In this document: positions 20,200-26,934 of the stretch, in pieces
How positions within the stretch are numbered: the first letter of the stretch is position 1
Layout of the letters: every line of letters starts with the position of its first letter
From: Saprospiraceae bacterium UBA3362
Lineage (GTDB): Bacteria; Bacteroidota; Bacteroidia; Chitinophagales; Saprospiraceae
Length of the DNA stretch: 64,000 nt
Assembly: GCA_002360455.1 (NCBI GenBank)
Contig: DEQQ01000090.1
Coordinates: 1 to 64,000, forward strand
Direction: 5' to 3'
Program-made: the position numbers and the translations under genes
Notes under the pieces: model-generated
Seen by the model: only the letters and a program-made list of their open reading frames with translations
Told to the model about the DNA's origin: nothing
Databases searched by the model: none

Positions 20200-20615
20200 T
20201 TTGCTTGTTTCTTACTTCGACTTTGGAGACGCAATTTAAGTAAAAGTTCTGAATTATGTAAATTTTATCTTAATTCTACAAACAATCAGTTAAAGCCGGG
20301 TTCAGATGAAGAAGGCATATCAATGTGCCCAAAGGATGTTGGCTTAGATCTCATTAAGCTAATTCTATCTTACTAAAAATAGAAAGCCACTCTTTGCCTC
20401 ATAGTCTCAGTAAATTCAAACCTATCCAACTTTATATGGACTTCAGTGTATTGGGTGTTGGCCTAAGTCTTGATCTTCATTTTATTTTTAAACTTGCTGA
20501 TCTGCCAAAAACATTGCTCGTATTTTGATCTTATTTTGCAATAAATCATTGCAAAAAAAAAAATCAGCCTGATTCAATAACATGATTTAATACTATTTCT
20601 GTGACAAAAGAATAT
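20200..20615. other. 416-bp non-coding interval with one hairpin
   Basis: This is the upstream region of the TonB receptor and the 3' flank of the glycosyltransferase. The only structure seen is TTTTGCAAT (20534-20542) paired with ATTGCAAAA (20548-20556). No U-run follows on the relevant strand, so it is not called a terminator. No small gene was found. Confidence 0.4.
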
Positions 20616-21506
20616 TTATTTTTTTGAAAAAAGACGAATCAAATAATCCAATTTGTACATTTGAAACAAAACTAATGATGGATTTCCGGAGCACAAATTT
20701 TTATGAATTTTTTTGCTAAATATTGAAAAAATAAAATTGTAAAACAAGCTAAATTTTGATTTATAAAAAAATAAAGCCAATTTAACTAATGGAGTATTCA
20801 AGTTATTGCCCTCAGAGTATAATGTATATAAATTATCCAAACCTGTTTTCGTCTTTTGAATAAAAAATAGATTTGTATCCAGTTTATTGTGGACTACTTC
20901 ATTGTCAATATATTCAATAACAAAGCCCTCTGTTTTCAGCTGTTTCGCCCAGACTAAGTCTTCATATCCGTAGCCCGATATTTGTTCATTAAAAGGAATA
21001 TGAAGGACTACTTTTTTCTTTACAAGAAAATTATTACTGTGAAAATAGTTTGGTGAATTTTTTTTTCGGGTGGCCGCATTTTGAGATTCAAAATGCTTTC
21101 CATAAGACCAATGCAAGCTAAAATCATCATCTGGTCTGTTATCAGAATAAACTCTTCCTCCATGAATGACATTCCTTTCATTTTGATTTAGTTCTTTCAA
21201 ATAGTTTTGAATAAAATTAGGATTGCAAACTATAGAATCCGAATCTAAATAAATGAGATTCTCATAGTGAGCTTCTTTTGCCATTAAATTTCTAATCTTG
21301 GACCTTCCTATATTCAATTCCAATTCCTTGTATTTGATATGAGCATTTTGGGCTAGCTTTCTATTCTCATTTTTGAATTGATCCATTGAAGCATCGTCAT
21401 AACAAAGAATTTCATATTCCAAACCCAGAATTTCTGCTTGCTTGATTAACTTAGTCACCAATTCAGATATAAAATCTTGATAGACAGGAATCAAAATGGA
21501 TACCAT
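20616..21506 (-). CDS. Family 2 glycosyltransferase
   Basis: A cytoplasmic-face GT-A glycosyltransferase of 296 aa. The N-terminal VSILIPVYQD strand, the nucleotide-binding YDDAS, the metal-binding LIYLDSDS (DxD) motif and the later GYGYEDLVW acceptor-side motif (ED) are in family order. The frame is open to 21533, but MVSILIPVY at 21504-21506 is the typical GT2 start. It is divergent from mqnE, with 88 bp between the chosen starts. The sugar donor and acceptor are unknown. It stands alone, not in a polysaccharide cluster. Confidence 0.85.
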   Translation of the reverse strand: MVSILIPVYQDFISELVTKLIKQAEILGLEYEILCYDDASMDQFKNENRKLAQNAHIKYKELELNIGRSKIRNLMAKEAHYENLIYLDSDSIVCNPNFIQNYLKELNQNERNVIHGGRVYSDNRPDDDFSLHWSYGKHFESQNAATRKKNSPNYFHSNNFLVKKKVVLHIPFNEQISGYGYEDLVWAKQLKTEGFVIEYIDNEVVHNKLDTNLFFIQKTKTGLDNLYTLYSEGNNLNTPLVKLALFFYKSKFSLFYNFIFSIFSKKIHKNLCSGNPSLVLFQMYKLDYLIRLFSKK

Positions 21507-21594
21507 GGGCACAAAATTAACAAATAAAAGCAATCAAACCCAACGATTCTATGCTTTTGTTGTTATTCCATTTTTAAGCTTGAAGTCAAAATTC

Positions 21595-22782
21595 ATGATC
21601 CCGACTCTCTCTACTATTCGTTCTTCCCTTACTGACAAAAATTTACTTGCAGTTACTGATAAAGTTTTGTCGGGCCATAGAATTTCTAATGAAGATGGCA
21701 ACTATTTATATGCTCATGGAGAGATTGGATTTCTTGGAGCTTTAGCCAATTTCATTAGAGAACAAAAGCATGGTAACAAAACTTATTTTAATAAGAATTT
21801 TCATGTTGAGCCCACCAATCTTTGTGTCTATTCTTGTACCTTTTGTTCTTATTCAAGATTAATTAAACAAAGGCATGAGGGATGGGAGTACACTCACGAT
21901 CAAATAATGGATATCGTTAAATCCTATGACGGAAAAGACGTTACAGAAGTCCATATTGTAGGTGGGGTTTTGCCTCAATATGATCTGGATTTTTATGTAA
22001 GATTATTCAAAGCTATAAAATCACATCGTCCGAACTTACATCTAAAGGCGTTGACGCCTGTAGAGTATCACTACATTTTTAAAAAAGCAAAAGTTTCATA
22101 TTCCGATGGCATGAAAATCATCTTGGAAAGTGGAGTGGATTCCATGCCGGGAGGAGGCGCAGAAATTTTTGATGAACAAATCCGAGAACAAATTGCAGGA
22201 GGAAAATGCAGTAGTGACCAATGGCTTGAGATCCACAGAATATGGCATGATTTAGGAAAAAAAAGCAACGCTACAATGTTGTATGGTCATGTGGAGCAAT
22301 ATCAACATCGAATCGATCATTTGGATCGATTAAGAAAATTACAAGATGAAACAGGAGGATTTCAAACTTTTATTCCATTAAAATTTAGAAACAAAGACAA
22401 TCAAATGTCTCATCTTGCTGAAGTAAGTATAATTGAGGATTTTAGAAATTATGCTGTATCAAGAATTTATTTGGATAATTTTGATCATATCAAATCCTAT
22501 TGGCCTATGTTGGGAAGACATAATGCTCAACTTAGTTTGGCTTTTGGGGTTGATGATATAGACGGCACAATAGACGATACAACAAAAATATATTCTATGG
22601 CAGGATCTGAGGAACAAAATCCGGCCATGAGTCTAAACCAATTGATCAAACTGATTCGCGATGTCAATAGAATTCCCATAGAAAGAGATTCTATTTACAA
22701 TGAGATAAAGGTATACGATGAACAGAATTATACCATTTTGCCGGAAATAAATACATACAAAGCCTTACCCGTTGTTTCATGA
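21595..22782 (+). CDS. mqnE: Aminofutalosine synthase (radical SAM), menaquinone biosynthesis
   Basis: Joins SAM-derived adenosyl to the chorismate-derived enolpyruvyl-benzoate product of MqnA in the futalosine route to menaquinone. From the ATG at 21595 it has 395 aa, with the radical-SAM cluster C77-x3-C81-x2-C84 (NLCVYSCTFCSY). MqnE-typical motifs follow: EVHIVGG, SMPGGGAEIF, WLEIHRIWHDLGKKSNATM, ELQDETGGFQ-like LQDETGGFQTFIPL and LDNFDHIKSYW. A longer frame to 21496 would overlap the divergent glycosyltransferase, so the internal ATG is preferred. Its stop overlaps the next start (ATGA), pointing to translational coupling with the histidine phosphatase and mqnA. Confidence 0.93.
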   Translation: MIPTLSTIRSSLTDKNLLAVTDKVLSGHRISNEDGNYLYAHGEIGFLGALANFIREQKHGNKTYFNKNFHVEPTNLCVYSCTFCSYSRLIKQRHEGWEYTHDQIMDIVKSYDGKDVTEVHIVGGVLPQYDLDFYVRLFKAIKSHRPNLHLKALTPVEYHYIFKKAKVSYSDGMKIILESGVDSMPGGGAEIFDEQIREQIAGGKCSSDQWLEIHRIWHDLGKKSNATMLYGHVEQYQHRIDHLDRLRKLQDETGGFQTFIPLKFRNKDNQMSHLAEVSIIEDFRNYAVSRIYLDNFDHIKSYWPMLGRHNAQLSLAFGVDDIDGTIDDTTKIYSMAGSEEQNPAMSLNQLIKLIRDVNRIPIERDSIYNEIKVYDEQNYTILPEINTYKALPVVS

Positions 22783-23396
22783 GTTCAAAGCTTGTTTATA
22801 TTTTAAGACATGGACAAACAGATCAAAATATAAAACGAGTTGTTCAAGGCAGATCTGTCAATTCTGATCTAAATGAAACAGGAATAAAACAAGCTCAACA
22901 GTTTTATTCTAACTATCAACATATTCCTTTTGAAATACTCTACAGCTCTTCTCTCAAGAGATCCTATCAGACCATTCAATATTTTGAAAATGAAACGCGA
23001 AAAATTATTCAAGATGATAGATTAGATGAAATTTGTTGGGGTGAACATGAGGGAAAAGGTGGCGAACCAGATCTTATGGAAAAATATTATAAAATTGTAA
23101 ATGATTGGTCTCATGGTCAATACAATAGCAGACCTGTTGATGGAGAAAGTGCTCAAGAACTCCTTGATCGATGCAAAAGTTTTATGAGCGACTTAGCAAA
23201 ATTAAATTTTGATCATGCGTTGGTATGCACTCATGGCAGGACCTTAAGAGCCTTGATTTGTTTTTTAAAATCCATTCCTCTTTCCAACATGGAAAAAATT
23301 CTCCAAATTAATACTGTCCTCTATATTGCCCAGTTCAGATCCGATCATTGGCAACTTCTGCATGAAGGATTAACTTCTCATTTGTACAAAGACTAA
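22779..23396 (+). CDS. Histidine phosphatase family protein (phosphoglycerate-mutase-like)
   Basis: A 205-aa cytoplasmic histidine-clade phosphatase. The catalytic LRHGQTDQN (phospho-acceptor H11), the SSSLKRSYQT arginine region, the EICWGEHEGK acid segment and the second catalytic histidine in CTHGRTLRAL are all present and in order. The start ATG overlaps the stop of mqnE (ATGA), and mqnA begins 11 bp after its stop, so all three are probably one transcript. A dedicated role in the futalosine pathway is not established. The substrate is unknown; sugar-phosphate or nucleotide phosphates are typical of the family. Confidence 0.88.
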   Translation: MSSKLVYILRHGQTDQNIKRVVQGRSVNSDLNETGIKQAQQFYSNYQHIPFEILYSSSLKRSYQTIQYFENETRKIIQDDRLDEICWGEHEGKGGEPDLMEKYYKIVNDWSHGQYNSRPVDGESAQELLDRCKSFMSDLAKLNFDHALVCTHGRTLRALICFLKSIPLSNMEKILQINTVLYIAQFRSDHWQLLHEGLTSHLYKD

Positions 23397-23407
23397 TCCG
23401 ATTTTAG

Positions 23408-24148
23408 ATGAAATGTAAATTGGTTGCTGTAGAATATCTTAATACCCTACCCTATATCTATGGATTGGAACAACATCCATCCCTTCTTGATTTGGAAATT
23501 ATATTGGCTCCGCCTGCAGAATGTGCAAGATTACTCAAAACAGATCCTGACCTTGATTTGGCATTGATTCCTGTTGGATCATTTTCTGACTTTGACGAGC
23601 TTTATGTTTTGGATGGTTTTGGAATAGCTTGTGATGGGCCGGTGGACTCTGTGTGTGTCTATAGCAATAAAAATTGGAATCAAGTTTATCAAATTTCATT
23701 GGATCCATTTTCAAGAACTTCCAACTTACTTTTGCAGCTGCTATTAGACCAACAATTATTTCCAAATCCAATTCAAGTAGTTCTATCTTCTTCAGATTAT
23801 GATGCAAAGCTTGTCATAGGAGATGAGGCTTTGAAAAACAACAGTATTTTTTCTTATAGAAAAGACCTTGGAGAAGAATGGAAAAAATATACGGGATTCC
23901 CCTTTGTTTTTGCCTGCTGGGCAAGTCAAAAAAAATTAAATCAAGAATTAATAACAGAATTAAAACAATTGTTTCAAAAAGGAATAAACTCTCTAACTCA
24001 AATGATCTATGAAAAAAATCTAAGTCCTATTCAAGCTAATTATTTACAAACCAACATTCATTATAGACTGGATGAACACAAAAAACAAGGTTTAAGCCGA
24101 TTTTTGAAGCTCATTCAAAATCAAACTAAAATACATTGGTTACAATAA
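23408..24148 (+). CDS. mqnA: Chorismate dehydratase, menaquinone biosynthesis
   Basis: Catalyses the first futalosine-pathway step, dehydration of chorismate to 3-[(1-carboxyvinyl)oxy]benzoate. The 246-aa protein has the periplasmic-binding-protein-like fold of MqnA/MqnD without a signal peptide. It shows VEYLNTLPYIYGL at the N-terminus, the DLALIPVGSF segment, SLDPFSRTSNLLLQLLL and a LVIGDEAL strand. The IGDEAL motif and overall order favour MqnA over MqnD. It is the third gene of the mqnE-phosphatase-mqnA set, upstream of dnaA. mqnC and mqnD are not in the window. Confidence 0.88.
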   Translation: MKCKLVAVEYLNTLPYIYGLEQHPSLLDLEIILAPPAECARLLKTDPDLDLALIPVGSFSDFDELYVLDGFGIACDGPVDSVCVYSNKNWNQVYQISLDPFSRTSNLLLQLLLDQQLFPNPIQVVLSSSDYDAKLVIGDEALKNNSIFSYRKDLGEEWKKYTGFPFVFACWASQKKLNQELITELKQLFQKGINSLTQMIYEKNLSPIQANYLQTNIHYRLDEHKKQGLSRFLKLIQNQTKIHWLQ

Positions 24149-24383
24149 AATTAAAATCCTTTAAATTACTTATAATAAAAAAAAATAATGCTTAGTAAAC
24201 TGCTTTTCTAAGCCTTTCATATATAATGTTTATAAATACATATTGGAGCAATCTATTTTATATTGAATCGCCAAAAAAGGGATTAAAAAATTAGAAAAAC
24301 ATGTATATTTATCTGACTTTTGCATCCCTTTTGTGAACCGATAATTGTAGATATTTTTGAGCTTGCAACTTTTAACTTTAAGC

Positions 24384-25784
24384 ATGGATCCACATACCGT
24401 TTGGAACAGAATCATGGACTCTGTCAAGGAGGAGGTGGATGCATTAGAGTTCAATAGGTGGTTTGCCTCCATCAAAGCGATAAAATTGGATGAAAATATT
24501 CTTACCATTGAGGTCCCCAACCAATTTGTTTACGAAAGATTAGAAAATCAATATTTACACTTACTTAAAAAAGGTGTAAAAAATGAATTGGGAAATAAAG
24601 GCAAATTAGAGTATCAATTGTTGATGCCTGATTTTAAAAATGCAGGTACAAAAGCAAAAACAAAAACCAATCCCGTTGCGGTCAATACAAAAGATTTAAG
24701 CAATTACAATCCTTTTGTTATTCCCGGAATTAAAACCTATCATGTAGATCCCAATCTTAACGAGCAGTATCAATTTGATAATTTTATCGAAGGAGATTGC
24801 AATCGCGTTGCAAGACAGGCCGGAATCAACATTTCAAAAAACCCTGGAAGATTATTCAATCCATTGATTATATATGGTGGTGTAGGCTTGGGAAAAACCC
24901 ATCTGGCTCAAGCTATCGGAAACGGATTAAAACAAAATTTTCCGGACCAAAAGTTGACTTATATCAGCACAGATAAATTTACAAATCAATTTATTATGGC
25001 TGTAAAGAATAATTCAGCCAATGAGTTTGCCAATTTTTACAATAATTTGGATACGATTATCCTAGATGACATTCAGTTTTTGGCTGGCAAGGCGGGGACT
25101 CAAGAAGTGTTTTTCCATTTGTTCAACCATTTACAACAAGGAAATAAACAGATTATTCTTACGGCAGACAGAGCCCCAAAGGACCTGGTCGAAATTGAAG
25201 ATAGACTTATCTCAAGATTCAAATGGGGTTTAACCATTGAACTTACCCAACCGGATTTTGAAACAAGGCTGGCTATCTTGCTATCCAAACTTGACAAACT
25301 TAAAATAGAGCTCCCTATGGACGTTTGTGAGTTTATAGCGATGAAACTCAAGGATAACATAAGAGAAATGGAAGGAGTACTCATCAGCTTGGTAGCTCAA
25401 TCCACAATCAATAAAAAAGCAATCACAAAAGAGCTTACAGATGAGGTCATTTCGGAATATAGCAATAAAGCTTCTAAGAGCTTGGGGATGGATGACATTA
25501 TTCAAATCGTCTGTGATCAACTTAAAGTAGATCGTGAACTGTTATTAACCAAAACTCGGAAAAGCCATATCGTCCAAGCAAGGCAATTGGCCACTTATTT
25601 CACCAGAAAATATGTAAAATCACTTTCATTAAAGAATATTGGAGAATATTTTGGGGGGAAAGACCATAGCACTGTTTTGCATTCTTGTAAAGTGGTAGAA
25701 AACATGATCCAAACTGATCCATCATTCAAGGATACAGCAAATTTAATTGAAAAGAAAATACTAAAAACTATACGAGTTAAATAG
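24384..25784 (+). CDS. dnaA: Chromosomal replication initiator DnaA
   Basis: A 466-aa AAA+ initiator. Domain I (1-80; VWNRIMDSVKEEV, FNRWFASIKA) is followed by a linker (about 85-110), Walker A GGVGLGKTHL (165-174), Walker B TIILDDIQFLAGK and sensor region ILTADRAPKDL. The C-terminal duplex-binding domain has the signature GGKDHSTVLHSCKVV. The frame opens at 24357, but MDPHTVWNRIM at 24384 matches the family start. No cluster of convincing DnaA boxes was seen within 24149-24383 or just downstream, so oriC cannot be placed here. Two tRNA genes follow on the same strand. Confidence 0.97.
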   Translation: MDPHTVWNRIMDSVKEEVDALEFNRWFASIKAIKLDENILTIEVPNQFVYERLENQYLHLLKKGVKNELGNKGKLEYQLLMPDFKNAGTKAKTKTNPVAVNTKDLSNYNPFVIPGIKTYHVDPNLNEQYQFDNFIEGDCNRVARQAGINISKNPGRLFNPLIIYGGVGLGKTHLAQAIGNGLKQNFPDQKLTYISTDKFTNQFIMAVKNNSANEFANFYNNLDTIILDDIQFLAGKAGTQEVFFHLFNHLQQGNKQIILTADRAPKDLVEIEDRLISRFKWGLTIELTQPDFETRLAILLSKLDKLKIELPMDVCEFIAMKLKDNIREMEGVLISLVAQSTINKKAITKELTDEVISEYSNKASKSLGMDDIIQIVCDQLKVDRELLLTKTRKSHIVQARQLATYFTRKYVKSLSLKNIGEYFGGKDHSTVLHSCKVVENMIQTDPSFKDTANLIEKKILKTIRVK

Positions 25785-25830
25785 TTTTATTATTTTTGCA
25801 ACTCTTTTCCATCAGGACGCTGATAGAAAC

Positions 25831-25852
25831 GCTTGATAATCAAATATCAAGC
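25831..25852. other. Hairpin between dnaA and tRNA-Ser
   Basis: A perfect 8-bp stem GCTTGATA/TATCAAGC with a 6-nt loop, followed on the plus strand by A7 rather than T. It sits 46 bp after the dnaA stop. It may be an mRNA 3' structure or processing site; a standard terminator is not supported. Confidence 0.35.
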
Positions 25853-25867
25853 AAAAAAACTCCACTA

Positions 25868-25959
25868 GGTGAGGTGGGTGAGAGGCTGAAACCAGCGGTT
25901 TGCTAAACCGCCGTACGGGTCAAACTGTACCGAGGGTTCGAATCCCTCCTTCACCGCCA
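25868..25959 (+). tRNA. tRNA-Ser (anticodon GCT)
   Basis: A 92-nt class II tRNA. Acceptor GGTGAGG pairs with CTTCACC (one G-U), and the anticodon stem GCGGT/ACCGC encloses TTGCTAA with anticodon GCT, reading AGC/AGT. A long variable arm (GTAC/GTAC pairing) is followed by T arm GAGGG-TTCGAAT-CCCTC. Discriminator G is followed by an encoded CCA. Confidence 0.95.
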
Positions 25960-26015
25960 GGTTTTGCTTCAGCCACAAAACCATGCATATTTTTTATGCA
26001 AATGAAAATATAGTT

Positions 26016-26090
26016 CGGGGCGTAGCGCAGTCCGGTTAGCGCACCTGGTTTGGGACCAGGGGGTCGAGAGTTCGAATCCCTCCGCCCCGA
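26016..26090 (+). tRNA. tRNA-Pro (anticodon TGG)
   Basis: A 75-nt cloverleaf. Acceptor CGGGGCG/CGCCCCG, D arm GCGC/GCGC and anticodon stem CCTGG/CCAGG around TTTGGGA give anticodon TGG. The T arm GAGAG-TTCGAAT-CCCTC contains one A-C mismatch as read. No CCA is encoded (A is followed by CTC), unlike the tRNA-Ser next to it, so CCA would be added by the nucleotidyltransferase. Confidence 0.93.
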
Positions 26091-26093
26091 CTC

Positions 26094-26119
26094 TTTTAGA
26101 CGTTTTTTGATGTCTAAAA
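26094..26119. other. Hairpin directly after tRNA-Pro
   Basis: TTTTAGAC (26094-26101) pairs perfectly with GTCTAAAA (26112-26119) over a 10-nt loop. It lies between the tRNA 3' end and the main terminator and may serve 3' processing. Confidence 0.4.
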
Positions 26120-26121
26120 AC

Positions 26122-26157
26122 AAAAGCCTGTAAATCAAAAAATTTACAGGCTTTTTA
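26122..26157. terminator. Bidirectional Rho-independent terminator
   Basis: A 14-bp stem, AAAAGCCTGTAAAT (26122-26135) and ATTTACAGGCTTTT (26142-26155), has a 6-nt loop. T-rich tracts lie on both strands. It ends the tRNA transcript on the plus strand and the lipoprotein gene on the minus strand. Confidence 0.85.
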
Positions 26158-26201
26158 TTTTTTACCTTATGCCCAATCCTTCTATCGGTATATAAACAGC
26201 A

Positions 26202-26735
26202 TTATTTTAAAGTTTTAGCCAAGTCTTTGAAGTATGTGGTATCTCCTTCCATATCGACAAAATACTCCGGAATATCAAAACTAAGCAGTGGATAACTTTC
26301 TTCTATAGAGACAGCATTACCAAGTCCACATTTATAATGATCTTCTGCATAATTTAAGGATACCTGGTCTGAAACAAAATCAAAATAAAATTTACAATCC
26401 ACTCCCAATTCAGTGTCTAGTTCAACATAGGTTGGCAACTCCTCTATGATTTTTATTTTACCAATAATCTCACCTGAATTATGATTTGGTGGTCCGTTAA
26501 TCACTTCCAAAAATATTAGTGCCTCCTCTGTTCCTGTCGGATAAACAAGCAATCTTCCGGTAGGTCCATTTTCAGGTGTATCCCCGAATCCATAGGTTCC
26601 GCCTATAATTGCACTTACATTGTTCACTACTATTCCATTGGTGTCTTTTGCTGTAGAATCAATCGGATTATTGTTTGAGATTAATTCAGTTGATTTTGAC
26701 TTACAACAAATAAAGGCTATTGAAAAAGGAATCAA
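26202..26735 (-). CDS. Hypothetical lipoprotein; signal sequence interrupted by in-frame TAG
   Basis: A 177-aa unrecognised protein with a small beta-rich domain (GGTYGFGDTPENGPTGRLLVY, LELDTELG-like VELDTELGVDCKFYFDF). The open frame begins at a TTG (26733-26735). The natural start appears to be the ATG at 26763-26765 in the same frame, giving MKTKIQFL, a TAG at 26739-26741, then ILIPFSIAFICCKSKS, which together read as a lipoprotein signal with a cysteine lipobox. The gene is therefore a nonsense-interrupted pseudogene, a TTG-started variant lacking the n-region, or an assembly error. It is downstream of cotH and a small Cys-rich ORF on the same strand. Function unknown. Confidence 0.6.
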   Translation of the reverse strand: MIPFSIAFICCKSKSTELISNNNPIDSTAKDTNGIVVNNVSAIIGGTYGFGDTPENGPTGRLLVYPTGTEEALIFLEVINGPPNHNSGEIIGKIKIIEELPTYVELDTELGVDCKFYFDFVSDQVSLNYAEDHYKCGLGNAVSIEESYPLLSFDIPEYFVDMEGDTTYFKDLAKTLK

Positions 26736-26766
26736 TATCTATAAAAACTGAATTTTGGTTTTCATA

Positions 26767-26934
26767 TTAAAAATTGAGTAAAACAAAAGAATTGAATGCA
26801 AATATATCCAATCCATCGAAATGACGCGTCACATTGATAAGAATACTTTTCTCATCGCTTGGAATTCCCATTTTACAGCAACACTGACGACAACATGCTT
26901 GCCCATTAGAGAGAGGCTCTATGCTTTTCTTCAC
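26767..26934 (-). CDS. Possible 55-aa cysteine-cluster small protein
   Basis: A short frame beginning at a GTG that overlaps the stop of the CotH gene (GTGA). It ends at a TAA only one base before the ATG of the interrupted lipoprotein gene. The predicted peptide contains GQACCRQCCCKMG, five cysteines in seven residues, followed by a mixed hydrophobic tail. The tight junctions at both ends favour a real coupled gene. Its shortness, GTG start and lack of a recognised family argue for caution. The Cys cluster could bind metal, which is speculative. Confidence 0.35.
   Translation of the reverse strand: MKKSIEPLSNGQACCRQCCCKMGIPSDEKSILINVTRHFDGLDIFAFNSFVLLNF

Noticed and set aside
20534..20556. 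Hairpin as terminator of a neighbouring gene
   Set aside because: It is followed by A on the plus strand and lacks a T-run on the minus strand, so it does not fit an intrinsic terminator.
24149..24383. Possible oriC upstream of dnaA
   Set aside because: The region is AT-rich but no cluster of DnaA boxes (TTATCCACA-like) could be seen on either strand.
25920..26138. 72-codon minus-strand ORF with an SNSRPPGPKP-type sequence
   Set aside because: It overlaps both tRNA genes; this peptide is the well-known artefact of translating the antisense of tRNA-Pro.
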